A stretch of 64,000 nucleotides of DNA from Cafeteria roenbergensis (lineage: Eukaryota; Sar; Bigyra; Bicosoecida; Cafeteriaceae): NCBI GenBank assembly GCA_008330645.1, contig VLTN01000068.1, forward strand, positions 1-64,000, in the 5' to 3' direction. The position numbers and the translations under genes were made by a program. The notes beneath the pieces are model-generated. The model was given only the letters and a program-made list of their open reading frames with translations. It was not told the origin of the DNA and did no database searches. How positions within the stretch are numbered: the stretch's first letter is position 1; each line of letters begins with the position of its first letter. Shown here piece by piece: positions 21,901 to 32,300 of this stretch.

Positions 21901-22913
21901 GCTCTGCAGGGGGGCAGGTGAGGGGCGTCCTAGCGATGGACGTCGGCGCGTGGCAGAGCCTGTGCGCGGCCGCGGAGGGGAGCGCTGACCCTCTCGCCTC
22001 ACCGGAGGCTGCGGCAGGCGGAGCAGACGGCGGCGACGCCGTACCGCCCGGGGCCGTGGCACCGCCGCCGCAGCTGCTTGCGCCCGCTCGGTACTTCGTT
22101 TCGGCTCTGCTCCGAGCGGTCGAGGACGACGACCTGGCAGCGCTGGTGGTGGCTGCGGAGGTCGACGTCGCAGTGGCCGCCACTGTTCCCGCCTCTCTGG
22201 CCGCGACGTCTGTGTGCGTCGCGGCTGCGCGCTCGGCGCACGCCCCGCCTGCCGCAGCCGCCGCGGCAGCGGCAGCGATTGGGCCGCTCGCGGTGGAGGT
22301 CGCGTCGCGCGTGCTGGCCGTACACTCGGCCCTGCAGTCGGCAGCGGTGGCGGCTGCGTGGAGTTCCGCGGACGGGCCTCGCACGGAGGCCGCCGAGGCC
22401 CTGGTGGCCGCCTGCGCCGGCGGGGCGGCGCGGCTGCTGGGAGCGGCGGGACCCGAACCGGTCGACGTCGGCGGGCGGGTCGCTTCCGACGCCGCAAGCA
22501 TCGTGGCTGCGCTGCCGGCGAGGCTCGTGGGGCTGGCGCTGAGCGTGGTTGCCGCGCTGCCCGCTGAGGCTGCGGCCCGGGCGATGGCTGCGGGGCAGGT
22601 GCCCCTGGCGCGAGTGGCGGTGCTGGCTATGCGGAGGGCAGCTGGAGGTGAGGCGCCCGGCGCTGACGGGAGTGTTGCGGCGGATCGCTCCGGCACTCGG
22701 GACCTGATTCGGGGATGGACAGACTGCTTGAGCGCAGAGGTGGGGCGTGCGGACAGCAGCGCAGGCGGGGGCTCCGGCGGTGGTGCGCTCAGCGGCGCGG
22801 CGCGGGCCGAGGGGCCGGAGTTCGTCGACGTCGTGTGCGCGGCTGCCGAGGGCGCCGGGGCAGTGTCGGCGGTCGCCGGCCTATTCGGGATGCTGCAGAA
22901 GCTGTGCGGCTGA
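18996..22913 (+). CDS. Large Ala-rich protein of unknown function, 1305 aa
   Basis: Not recognised. Intronless, starting MDGVGRSERIVAIL. The ordered-looking parts are helical: residues about 10-190 (AWARSARACSSARG, SVLLVALSCAGADAQGL, AFAERLWSGGDARDAAS), about 465-545 (VMVRLCWDITRLSGVAWML, LLVAMTAAAAELKVAL) and the C-terminal third. They suggest an armadillo/HEAT-like or other alpha-solenoid, but no signature can be named. Between them lie low-complexity tracts: AYGSAYGSAG repeats, (AASAAT)n near residue 335, and acidic runs such as DDSSDDDTTDGEEDQEGD and SGDDDDSDDGDDGGD. The plus frame has balanced acidic and basic residues and a good ATG; the minus frame is its composition-driven mirror. Confidence 0.6.
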   Translation: MDGVGRSERIVAILSDSAAPPSAFAAAASAALESDEHGLLCGPSFPGMSWEAWARSARACSSARGSALAAHLESVLLVALSCAGADAQGLSELGDDVRVLPAHAAVALPVALDICARARGPVAASAAVLAASLARAFAERLWSGGDARDAASALALAVRAATVHAVRARQLLRWTPPPPDVPAEPAAAPAVGDTAASAAAAAEDGGARTGATHPDPPADGSAYGSAYGSAGVDAAGGVRADGSGSAGGCAEPAAGGPPDPASSVAGEDDAGPRAERPVSAEEDAAGQTLLRLLQACAVLVDAGACDAAGWESHAQEDCETGARAEAPPAAASAAASAATAAASAATAAAAASAATAAPSPPSVGRRPGLGTEAARRLSCLALASLALPHSAAVLAAADLVRALGDRGALSLPPLGLAPLAALARGGGAGPGSGTARDEAATGVPTAAGADAPAAASAGWDAGCRRAVRMVLGARSAPADDRSVMVRLCWDITRLSGVAWMLQSEGEDVGAAGRAGRVLTLLVAMTAAAAELKVALDESEVALLQEAPTELDPEGAEPGQGGPGGDDHSAETGGATGAAREGAGEAALAEAGIAAGPPGLEDDSSDDDTTDGEEDQEGDVEGGAGGGALAGGAARGGMRGRGRAKARGQSRVAGDSWQERAGAGASAAGAASVAGSLRAAGVDVGSGDDDDSDDGDDGGDHLPPGARSSVAGRAKAWGSVSPPEMSRQARARMALRRFARWESALCCAGDLILALSAALQAAAAEPSDDPLDDEATSAEPVRSQPSDPAAGAAPAAEASGAGAAGSEAASAASAGAASAGAAADGAAAKCAEGSPSPLAEPWALVRERTLLHGVAIVAAEWLLSASASPLAGTLFSRSAEPVAGECPTAPASTSPTGTAWSDAGSIPWRARLAAPLSDAAARLLALLLADDAGAAEEAAESAAAAAARLRPVAPRTVRADDAAAAMHLSGSAGGQVRGVLAMDVGAWQSLCAAAEGSADPLASPEAAAGGADGGDAVPPGAVAPPPQLLAPARYFVSALLRAVEDDDLAALVVAAEVDVAVAATVPASLAATSVCVAAARSAHAPPAAAAAAAAAIGPLAVEVASRVLAVHSALQSAAVAAAWSSADGPRTEAAEALVAACAGGAARLLGAAGPEPVDVGGRVASDAASIVAALPARLVGLALSVVAALPAEAAARAMAAGQVPLARVAVLAMRRAAGGEAPGADGSVAADRSGTRDLIRGWTDCLSAEVGRADSSAGGGSGGGALSGAARAEGPEFVDVVCAAAEGAGAVSAVAGLFGMLQKLCG

Positions 22914-23189
22914 GGGGGTTGCCGCCCAACACGCCGCACTGGGCGGCGAGCCCTCGCGGGGCGGCTCGGTGTGTGACGGCTTAGTGGGTGGGCGGTGGGG
23001 CTACGGCGCGGGCGTGCGCGAATGCGAAGCAGCCGGCCGGAGCCTGACGCGGGGCGCGCTTGGGGGCGGAGCAGCCGCGCCGACCAACTCGGCGCTGGGC
23101 GCCGCCACAAGCGGACACACTCGCACACGCAGAAGGGACGAAATTCACACGCCTGGGCGCGATTAAGGTCCTGGACCAGGCGCCCCCGT

Positions 23190-24066
23190 TCACATCACGG
23201 CGCAGCACGAGTCCGTCTTGGCGGCCGTGGTGTAAAACTTGCGGCTGGTCTCCGAGAGGTCCTTGCTCTCCTCGGTGAGCTTCTCCAGAGCCTCCCCCCG
23301 CTTCAGGACGTCGTCGATCGTCTGCACAAGCGACTCCTTGGTCTTGTCAAGCTTCGAGCGCACGCGCAGCAGGGTGTCCGCCTCGACTGGGTTCTGGAAC
23401 TTGACAATTGCGCTGCCAATCGGGGCCCAGGAGTTGTGAGAAAAGTCCACCGCCGACCTCCAGGTGGCAGCCCCCACCTCCGAGTCGAACTGCTCGGTCA
23501 GCTGCTGCGCCAGGCTCACCGCCACACGGGCGGGGTAGTCCTCCGTGGTCAGCACGCAGGCGCCGAGCCCGGAAGCGAGCATGAAGCACTGGCACAAGAA
23601 GCCCTGGTGCGTCACCCGGGAGATGCCTGCGGACGGGTGGCAGCCACCGCCGCTCACACACGCTGACAGTTTGGGTGGCTTGGGCAGCTCCGCGGGCGGC
23701 CAGAACACGGGCAGGAACACAAAGGACGGCATGCGCTCTCCATCGACTCACCGGCTGGGATGCGCGTTCCGACGGTGCGGATGCCGAAGACCACACCCTG
23801 GCGAGCCCTGCGCGACAACGCGGAGCGCACGCGCAAAAAAGGCGGCCTGTTGTGGAGCGGGGCCGCGCCCCCCCCCCGGGCGCCTGGCGGCGGCAACTTG
23901 CAGCAGCGCGTCTTCGAGCATTCCGCGCAACTCACGTGCCTCGCGTGAAATAGCTGAACGTCGTCAAGTCCTCGGCCAGCGACAGGATGGTGCAGTCAGT
24001 GCCAGCGGCCCTGTCCTGCCGCACCACCGCGATCGCGTGCACGTGGTGCTCGGTCGCTGCGGCCAT
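23190..24066 (-). CDS. YKT6: R-SNARE Ykt6, 207 aa
   Basis: Lipidated SNARE for fusion in ER-Golgi, vacuolar and autophagic traffic. Exons 24066-23936, 23807-23752 (only 56 bases) and 23626-23190. Splicing assembles the longin domain: HAIAVVRQDRAAG, LTTFSYFTRG, then FGIRTVGTRIPAG aligned with the plant Ykt6 region FVGRTVANRTPPG, then the ACVLTTEDYPARVAV strand. The SNARE helix KTKESLVQTIDDVLKRGEALEK has the zero-layer arginine. The C-terminus CCAVM is a double-Cys CAAX box for prenylation plus palmitoylation (human CCAIM). It is 9 residues longer than human Ykt6. It is head to head with the coiled-coil gene at 24301 (234 bases). Confidence 0.95.
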
Positions 24067-24300
24067 CGGGAGGTCGCAGGCTTCGGAGTGTGCTGGCCAG
24101 CGTTCTCGCAGCGCCCGCAAATATTTGCGCCCCAGCGAGCATTCCCTGTGGCGCGCGCGCTGCAGTTGCTGCGCCGGAGGCCGCCACAGCTGCGGCTCCG
24201 TGCGCCCGGACGCCGGGCTCGCAGTCGCGCCCGCGCACTCGCCGACCGCCCGCTCGTACTCTGAGGGCCTGGGCTGCTGCGGCGACCGGGGTCCGTTGAC

Positions 24301-26784
24301 ATGCCGGGATCGCTGCTGCAGGAGGGGTCGATGCTGCGTGCGCTCTCGCGACTCTCGGCGCACGCCGACGACCTGGGCGCGGCGAGCGCGGCCAGCCGCT
24401 GGGGGCGTTCCGGGGCTGGCAGCCACGGCGCTGCAGCCGCAGGGCGAGCAGTTGCAGAGGCCGAGGCGGAGTGGAGCCGCCTGGCAGCGCTGGCCGCGGC
24501 CAGTCCCGGCCGCAGGCGCCCCGCTCACCGCGAGGGCGGCGGGGCATCGTCGCGAGGGGACCAGGGTGGCGTGGCAAGGGAGATTGCCATGGCGGAGGAG
24601 CGCTTCTTGCGCGCCTTGGGGGCGGCACGCGGGAGCGCGTCGCTGGACGACGACGGCGAGGACGCGCGGCACACCAAGACCCGCCCCGCGCCAACGGACA
24701 AGCACGGGGCCCCAGTCGCCGCGCTGGACCGGTTCCGCCGACGCCTGGAGCGCGCCAAGCGGGCCGAGGAGCGATCGCTCGAGGACGCCAAGCAGAGGGC
24801 AATTGCCCGCCTGCGCGCGAGCGCCGAGCAGCTCATGGGCAGAGCCGTCACGGAGGCGCTCGACGCCGCCGCTGCCGACGCCGACGCCGCAAAGGGAGCC
24901 ACCATGGCCGCGGTGGCGGAGCGGGGCGCGCGGCAACTGCGCCATTGGATGGAGCGGGTGCGGCGCGAAGTGCGAGGCAGGGCTGACGAGGCCCGGGCCA
25001 GGATGGAGCGCGTGTTCCGCGAGGAGGGCGAGCGGCTCCTGCTCGAAGTGGCCTCGTCGCTCGAAGCGGAGCGCGAGGCAGAGCTCGACGCGGCGGCAGA
25101 GCGCCTCGTCGCAATCAAGACGGAGCGCGTGGCCAAGCTGAGAGAGGCCGCCAAGGCCGAGGCGGCGGCCGCCATGGCAGAGCTGGAGGAGGCAGCGGAG
25201 GCCGAGGCAGCGGCCGCCGAGGAGGAGGCGATGGCGGCTGAGCAGGCCGGGCTGCAGGAGGCCCGGGCCGAGGCGCAGCGGGCGGCGGCGGATGCCCAGC
25301 GCCAGCTGGAGGAGGAGCTGGCCGCGAGGCAGGAGCGCGCCCTGCGTGCGGCCACGGACCGCGCGGTGCAGGCGGCGGAGCAGGAGCTAGCCGAGGCCCG
25401 GGGCCGCCTCCAGGAGCGGAACAGGAGGGAGGTGGAGGAGCACCTGGCAGAGCTGAGGGGGAGGCTGCTGCAGGAGCGAGAGCGGGCGGTGGCGGAGACG
25501 CGGGAGGCGGTGGCCGCCGAGGCCGCGGAGGCGCTGGCTGGGGCCAGGCGTCGCGGCGAGGAGGCCACGGCCAGGGCGGTTGCGGAGGCGGAGGCGGATG
25601 CCAGAAGGGAAGCGGAGGCGGAAGCGGACGTGGAGTTCAGCAAGGCCGAGGCTGACGCCCAGGCCCGCATCGCTCGGGCGCAGGAGGAGGCGCGAGCCGA
25701 GGTGGCAGCGTCTCTCAGCGCGGAGCTATCCAAGCTCCGCACGCAAGCGGAGGCAGTGCTTGCCAGGGCGGTGGAGGCCGAACGATCGTCGCTGCAGGCC
25801 CAGCACGAGCAGAGCAAGGCGGAGGCGGCCGAGGACGCCCAGAGGCGGCTTGAGGCGCTGCGGCGCCGCCTGGACGCCGAGCAGGAGGCGGAGGCGGCGG
25901 AGGCGGCGGCGGAGGCGGAGGAGGCGCTCGGGGCGGCGCTGCGCGAGGAGCAGGCCCGGATGCGGGCCGAGGCGCGCGCGGAGGCGGAGGCGGAGGCGGA
26001 GCAATGGCGGAGTTTGCGCGCCCGCGCTGTCAAGATCATGAGAGCGCTCACCGCCGTCGGCGTCGAGCTGGACCTCCCGGGCAGGGCCGCAGCGGCGCTG
26101 GGGGCGTCGGTGGGGGTCACGGCTGGAAACGGCGGCTCTGCCAGCGGAGGGACCAAGGGCGGCGGGGCCGTGCGGCCAGCGGCGGATCGAATGGCCGAAG
26201 CAGCAGAGGCGCTGCTCAGGGAGGCAGACGAGGGCGGCAGCGACGACGAGGGCGGCAGCGACGACGAGGGCGACTCCCGCCGGCGCGCAGCGTCCGAGGG
26301 CGGCGCGGGCGGAGAGGGTTCTCTGGCGGGCGGCAGGGCGCCGCGAGGCCGCAGCGGGCTGGTTGGCGGGGTCAGAGTGCTTGCGGCCGAGCTGGGCATG
26401 TCAGACGACGAGGACGAAGCTGCTGCTGGGCAAGGCGACCGCAGCAGCGAGGCGGCCAGGGCTGGCGGGGCGCAGTCGCGGCCGCTCTCGCTGTCGCTGT
26501 CTGACGGGGAGGAGGACGCAAGCGCTGCAGCCCTGCAGAGCAAGGCGGGAAGGTGGCTGTCGGCCATGCAGGACCGGCACGCCGCAGCGCTGGCGGAGCT
26601 GGGGCGGGAACGCGCCAGGTCTGCCCGGCTCGCGCGCGCCGTGGTGCTGCTGCAGCGGCGCCTGTCCAAGGAGCTCCGGCGGCGAGAGGCGGCCGAGGAC
26701 AGGCGCGACGCGGCCGCAAAGCTTGCGAGCGTGGACGCCATGGCCGCTTCCGCGGGCTGGCAGGGCGGGTGGCCTCGCCACTAG
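24301..26784 (+). CDS. Long coiled-coil protein of unknown function, 827 aa
   Basis: Not recognised. Intronless. An Ala/Glu/Arg heptad-rich coiled coil runs almost unbroken from about residue 140 to 590, with many EAEAEA and AEEEA type turns. A Gly/Ser/Asp-rich linker with a short GGSDDE tandem (nucleotides 26232-26270) follows. A shorter coiled coil closes the protein (AALAELGRERARSARLARAV to KELRRREAAEDRRDAAAKL). The shape fits centrosomal, flagellar-root or golgin-like tethers, but nothing identifies one. A mirrored minus-strand frame of 738 aa exists only because of codon composition. Confidence 0.65.
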   Translation: MPGSLLQEGSMLRALSRLSAHADDLGAASAASRWGRSGAGSHGAAAAGRAVAEAEAEWSRLAALAAASPGRRRPAHREGGGASSRGDQGGVAREIAMAEERFLRALGAARGSASLDDDGEDARHTKTRPAPTDKHGAPVAALDRFRRRLERAKRAEERSLEDAKQRAIARLRASAEQLMGRAVTEALDAAAADADAAKGATMAAVAERGARQLRHWMERVRREVRGRADEARARMERVFREEGERLLLEVASSLEAEREAELDAAAERLVAIKTERVAKLREAAKAEAAAAMAELEEAAEAEAAAAEEEAMAAEQAGLQEARAEAQRAAADAQRQLEEELAARQERALRAATDRAVQAAEQELAEARGRLQERNRREVEEHLAELRGRLLQERERAVAETREAVAAEAAEALAGARRRGEEATARAVAEAEADARREAEAEADVEFSKAEADAQARIARAQEEARAEVAASLSAELSKLRTQAEAVLARAVEAERSSLQAQHEQSKAEAAEDAQRRLEALRRRLDAEQEAEAAEAAAEAEEALGAALREEQARMRAEARAEAEAEAEQWRSLRARAVKIMRALTAVGVELDLPGRAAAALGASVGVTAGNGGSASGGTKGGGAVRPAADRMAEAAEALLREADEGGSDDEGGSDDEGDSRRRAASEGGAGGEGSLAGGRAPRGRSGLVGGVRVLAAELGMSDDEDEAAAGQGDRSSEAARAGGAQSRPLSLSLSDGEEDASAAALQSKAGRWLSAMQDRHAAALAELGRERARSARLARAVVLLQRRLSKELRRREAAEDRRDAAAKLASVDAMAASAGWQGGWPRH

Positions 26785-27234
26785 ATGAGTTGCGATTGGC
26801 TGGTGCGGGCCAAAGCGAGTCGCGCACGGTTCAGTTGGAGAGAATTCGAGAATTCGTGGCGGGAGCTGGCTGCGCCGCGCGGGCTTCCCTTGAGCGGTGT
26901 AGCGACCCGCTTCCTTCTTGCCAGACCGGGCTGGCCTCAAACACAGCACCGCGCTGTCCGGCTGGCGAACGAGCGAGCTCTCGGCAGCGCCCCCGGGTTG
27001 CCAACGCGCTGCACACGAATCCGCAGCTTTGCGCCAAAGCTTTGCACCGTGTGCCGCCAGTGCGAGTGGCAGGTGGTGCCGCGGAGTCATCCAACCGCCC
27101 AGTGTGCCGTCCACGCCCGGCGCGGATTCGACGACCAGGGGCAATGGCGGGGGAGGTGTCAGCGCTCTGCAACTGGTCGGGACGAGCGGAAACAACAGCT
27201 GTCGGTCCGAGCACTCGTCGCTGCAGCCTGAAGC
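26785..27234. other. Intergenic region upstream of SDR gene
   Basis: 450 bases with no supported gene. Notable are an ATTGG box near 26796 and a direct repeat of GAATTCGA at 26841-26859, both in a less GC-rich patch that could be the promoter of the reductase gene. Confidence 0.4.
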
Positions 27235-28796
27235 ATGGCCGCCGCCGCCGCCGCCGCATCCTCTGCCCCAGCTGGCGACTCGGTGCCCCTAGTGCTTGTC
27301 ACGGGAGCGAGCGGTGAGACCGGCGGCTTCCAGGCTGGAAACGGCAGCGTTGCAGGGCAACTGACCCCGTGGCGCAAGCGGAGCAGGGCGCGGCAAACCG
27401 CCCCCGCCCCTTCGCCCATCCAGAGGTTGTGCTCGCGTGGGGTGCGCGGAGCAGTGCTGGCTTTCGACTGCGCCGGAGCGCGGGGCGGCCATGCCCCTCC
27501 GGAACGCGAGCGCGCGCGATTTGCTCCGACTGGCTTTTCCCGCAGGGTTCGTCGGCTCTCACTGCGTGCGTGTTCTGCTTGCGGGCGGCTTCCGGGTGCG
27601 CGGGACCGTGCGGGACCCCAAGGATGATGCCAAGACCGCGCCTCTTCGCGAGCTGGAGGGCGCGAGCGACCGCCTCGAGCTTGTGGCTGCAAATCTGATG
27701 AAGGATGACGGCTGGACGGAGGCTGTTGCTGGCGCCATGTACGTGCTCCACGTGGCCAGCCCGTTCCCGATCACAGCCCCCAAGCACAAGGACGACCTCA
27801 TCCGCCCCGCCGTGGACGGCACGCTGCGCGTTCTCAAGGCTGCAGCGGCCGAGGCTTGCGTGCGCCGCGTCGTGCTGACGTCATCCGTGGCGTCCATCAC
27901 CGAGGGCCGGTCTCCGGCCGAGCTCAAGGACCGGACCTTTTCGGAGGAGGACTGGTCTGACCTCGAGTCTGGCCGCATCGCCGCGTACCCCGAGTCCAAG
28001 ACCAGGGCGGAGCGCGCGGCCTGGGAGTTCATCAAGTCGGGCCAGCCCGAAGGCCGCGGCCTGGAGCTCGCGACCATCAACCCCAGCTTCATCGTAGGCC
28101 CCATGATCCGCCGCTCGCCCTGCTCCAGCGTGGAGGTCGTGCAGAACTTGATGGAGCGCAAGTTCTCCATCATCCCCGACGTCAACCTCTGGTGCGTCGA
28201 TGTGCGTGACGTTGCCGAGGCCCATGTCCGAGCAATGGTCCTGCCTGCCGCTGCAGGAAAGCGCTTCCTCCTCTCTACCCGGGAGTACGGCCTTCAAGAG
28301 GTGAGATCGGCGCGCGCAGCTGCCCTGCTCCTCATCTGTGCCGCCGGCCGCTTGACCGCCCGCCGCCAGCGCTGCCCACAGTCCCCCGCCGACGCCCAGA
28401 TCCAGCTGTCGCGCCCCTCGCTTCCAACCTTCTGGTCGCTACTCGCAGATGGGCGTGGACCTCGCTGCCGTGTACAACCCCAAGGGCTACAGCGTGCCCA
28501 CCGCCAAGGCATCCAACTGGCTCATCCACGTTGCTGGGTGGTTTAGCGCCACCGCAGCGGCCACCGTGCCGCGCCTAGGCGTCCACGAGAAGCACAACCA
28601 CGCGCAGGCAGAGGCAGTCCTGGGCGTGCGTTGGCGGGACGTCAAGACGGCCGTGGCCGAACTGGCAGCGTCAGGCGTGGCGCTCGGACTGATCCAGCCA
28701 CCCAAGGGCGCAGCCGCGCTTGAGTGCCCTCCCCTCGGCGACGTTCGCACCGAGGGCATCTCCGTGGAAGACGTGCCAGCAGCAAAGGAGTCGTGA
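27235..28796 (+). CDS. Cinnamoyl-CoA reductase / dihydroflavonol-reductase-like extended SDR, 393 aa
   Basis: NAD(P)-dependent oxidoreductase of the extended short-chain dehydrogenase group. Exons 27235-27313, 27546-28300 and 28449-28796. Splicing in phase 1 completes the Rossmann motif VTGASGFVGSHCVRVLL, which is broken in the genomic frame. The catalytic set is visible: VVLTSSVASI (serine near 139) and YPESK (Y174, K178). LATINPSFIVGPM is the usual CCR/DFR strand. The C-terminal exon carries the substrate domain end and a tail of about 25 residues. It also resembles bacterial and yeast methylglyoxal reductase relatives, so the substrate should not be inferred from plant lignin chemistry. 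No targeting peptide seen. Confidence 0.9.
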
Positions 28797-29365
28797 CGAG
28801 CATGTCGTCCGGTTGAGTGAAGTTTGATGCAGCTGTGCACTCCAGTTCATTGGTTCCAGCGCCACTGAGTGTGGGTAGCGCATGCCGCGCTCGACCACGC
28901 ACACTTCGCTCCCAGCCCTGCTGGGGCGGGAAACCCTTTGAGGCAGCGCGGCTAGCTGCGCCCCAGGCGGAGGGCCTCGATGCGCCCGCGGAGCGATCAG
29001 CTGTGGCGCCCGAGTGTGAGCTCGCTCGCGTTGTTTGGGGCAACGGGGTGGGGTTTTCGCAGCGAGGAGGAGGCCTCCCCCGCCTGCCTACCCAGGCCAA
29101 CCGTGAGGAATTGTTTTGGAAAGGTGGGAGGGCCCCAACCCAAGCAATTTCTGGTGTGAATCGGAACGAGAAACCACGAAGCACATAACAGGCACCAGTT
29201 CAAGCCGCAGCACATGTCCACCCCTTCGTCACTCATTGTGAGGCGGATGACTCTGCTGCAGCGCAGCAGCCCTTGCGCAAGCGGCCCGACCCACGCTCGA
29301 AGCGCGAGCGCCATCTTCGTGTCGGGCAGCGCGCAGGGCGCGGGAGGGGCGAAGGGAGCAGGTCG
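28797..29365. other. Intergenic gap between convergent SDR and SH3-scaffold genes
   Basis: 569 bases, slightly lower in GC than neighbouring coding sequence, with no supported gene or repeat. Confidence 0.5.
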
Positions 29366-32300
29366 TCACCAGTGTTGCCTGCCTGCAGCCACTGGGAGCC
29401 GGGCAGTCGAGGCGGCCGAGAGCCTCTCCAATGTTCCAGCTGGCAGCGTGCTGGTGGCCCCAGCAGCAGCAGCCCTGCGCCGCACCACTGGGGCGACAGG
29501 GGCCACTTGCTGCGCATCGCCTGTTGCCGGTGGAGTGCTGTGCTGCGGCGGGCCGTGCATGCCGAAGATTCCCCGCTTGAGGTCGAGCAGCGGGTCCGGG
29601 AAGGCCGACTTCCAGGTGCGGGACGAGCCGCTCGCGCGCGTAGCCGACGCAGACCGTCGCCGGAGCGGTCGGTCCATGCCAGGGCGTTTTGTCGCGGCAG
29701 GCGTGCCACCACCCGGCGCTCCAGCTGCATCGGCTTGGCGGCGAGCAGGCGCGAGGCCAGCCGCGACTCCGTGCCTGGCTTCCTCGGACGGCGCGCTGCC
29801 GTTGAGGGTTCGTGCTTCTGCCGCTGGTGCGGGAGCCGTCGCGCTCGCCTGACCGGGAGCCGAGAGAAACAATCTGGCGCCAAACCCGGACGCCACGCCG
29901 CTCCCGGGAGCGCTCCGAATGCCGGACCCAAGCCCCAGGCCCAGCCCGCGGCGCTGCAGGTCCGCGCTGATCTCGGCGCCCCGGTCTGCCCGCGCGCCGT
30001 GGGCTTCGTCCACGAAGCGGACGGCCGAGGCTGCCGCCCTCATCGCTGGGGCCGGCTCCACCGATCTGCTTCGCCCCCGGTAGAGCCGCCTGCCAGTGGC
30101 CAGCGCAGGCGTGAGCCGCGAGAGCCGCTCCTGCGCCTTGCCGGAGGCACGTTCTTGCTCGGCGCGGTTTCGCATGGACTCGAGGAGCTCCTCGGCGGAG
30201 AGCGGGCGGAGGTCGTTGGCTGTGATGGCTGCCATCGCGGCACGCGCTGCCGGTGTGCTTGCGGCTGCGGACGAATGGCGCCGGGGCCTGTCCGCGAGTG
30301 AGCGCGCCGCAGATGCCCCCGGCCTTGTCGCTGCCGCCGCCGCAACGCTGGACGAGGATGCCGAGGAAGCGGCGGGGCGGGCGAGCCAGCCGTCGCGCCG
30401 AAGGTCGGCCTCGATGCGCGCTGCGGTGGCTGAGGGCCCCCGGCCAGCCGCCTCGAGAGCGGCGGCGTCGGCACCGGCGTCGTGCCGCTTGCTGGGGGAG
30501 GCCGCGCAGGGGCTGCCGCCTTCCGCCTCCATACTGACGGCGGAGGGGGCTGCGGCGCGGCGCGCGGCTGCCGCAGCAGCGGCATGGGCGGCCGCTGCGG
30601 CAGCGGCCGGGCTGGGCGAAGCCGGGACAGCGGGAGCCTGTTCGCCGGAGAGAGGCGGTTCGCGTGCCGCGGGCATTGGGGCAGCGGCGCGAGCGGGCGG
30701 GCGGGCGGGCGGGGCGCTCCTCAGGCGGGCAGCATCGCTGCTGGCGCCTGCATGCGTGGGCGCGGGCGCAGGCGCCGCTGGCTGGGCGGTGCTGCGCGCC
30801 GCGTGCGGGTGTGCCCCGGCAGCCTCGCCGGCTGCGGCTGCTGAAGCGGAGGGCTCCACGGCAGAGCTGTCGGGCGAGGGGGAGCGGGGCCTCGGCGGGG
30901 TCGGGGCCGAGGCTCGAAGCGCCTCAAGACTTGGTCCCGATGCGCGGGCCGGGAGGGGCCCGTTCGATGCCGGGGACGGCAGAGGTGACGCCTCCGGAGA
31001 GGGCGGGAGGGAGGGTGCCGATGGCTGCGAGGCGCCGGGCAGAGGGGTCGCTGGCTGCTCTGCAACGCGCTTCTGGCCTGGAGCTTGCGCCCGAAGCTGG
31101 TGCCTCTCCGTTGCCGGTGGCTGTGGGTGCACCGGCGCGGTGGAAGAGACCGCTTGGGGAACAGCTGCGCTTCCAGATCCAGATGTGGGCGCCGCCGTGC
31201 TCTGGGCAGGGTCAGTAGGACGCCGGCCACCGTCGTGTGACTCTGGCAGCGCCAAGGATGCGGAGGAGGCGTCAGATGGCGGGAGGGGCGGATCCGCCCC
31301 AGGCTGCGCGGCGGACGCATCCGCGCTGCGCCTCTGCAGCTGCGGGCCGGGTGCCTGCGCCGGAGCTGCCGTGCCTGCCTCCGCTCTAGCCTGAGCGGTT
31401 CCCTCAGGCGAGCTCTGGCGCGCGGGCACCACGGTCAGTGGCTCTTCCGCGACAGGGAAGGCGCCGGCGAGAGCACCGACCTCGTGGGGCGCCGGTGCTG
31501 CCGCTGCCGCTGCTGCTGCCGCTGCTGCTGCCGCTTCGCGCGCGCGGCCATCCACCGCCGCCCCGACGCCCGGCTCAGGGGCGGGCGGCGGGAGGGGGGA
31601 CCGGCGCCGGGCGGGCTTGAGCGGCGCGGTGAAGGAGAGGGGCACGAAGCCCAGTCGAACCGTTCCGGCCTCGGCTGGCGCGCCCCCTGCCCCACCGGCC
31701 TGGGGCTGCTCTGCCTCCACGCTCACCAGCACCCAGCCGTCGTCGAGGGCGACCTGCTCGGGCGCCACCTTGAGGCGGGTGCCCCGCTCAACGGACATCT
31801 CCCCGTCGCCTTGCGCCGTGAACGAGTGGCGCATGACAAGCGTTCTCGGCACTGAGGCGCCTGCCTTCGGGGCGCTGGCCGGGGCGGCATTGCCCGCTGC
31901 AGCCGCATCAGCCTGCTGGGCCCGCTGCCGGCGAGCTGACGCTGCTAGCTCTTCCGCAGACGCTGGGGCTGCCGCGAGGCTGGAGCGGGTCGGCGAAGCC
32001 GCTTGGCCCTGTGCTGCCGAGGACTGCGCCGCTGAGAGCGCCTCGCTGACCCGTTTGAACAGCTCATCCGCGGCCGAGACCGCGACCGGGGACCCCACAG
32101 GCGAGCGGGGGGAGCGCGGTGAGGCCGTCCCACCAGCCTCAGGGTCCGTTGCGATCGACGCGCTGGGTCGGCGAATCGCAAACGCGCTTCCCAGGCCCGG
32201 CAGGGGGCTCCGACGGCCGTCTGAGTCCTCGGCCGAAGAGGCGGAACCGCGCCTGGAAGCGCCTTCCCTGGCCCGTCGCAGAGCGGCGAGGAGCCGGGGC

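Noticed and set aside
19673-23128. Minus-strand open frame of 1151 aa
   Set aside because: It mirrors the plus-strand gene. Its Ser/Ala/Pro/Arg composition is what reverse-complemented Ala/Glu/Gly codons give in high-GC DNA. No domain, and part of it lies over the convergent gap.
24525-26741. Minus-strand open frame of 738 aa, Ser/Ala rich
   Set aside because: Mirror of the coiled-coil gene; Ser-rich because GAG/GCG codons reverse to CTC/CGC-type codons.
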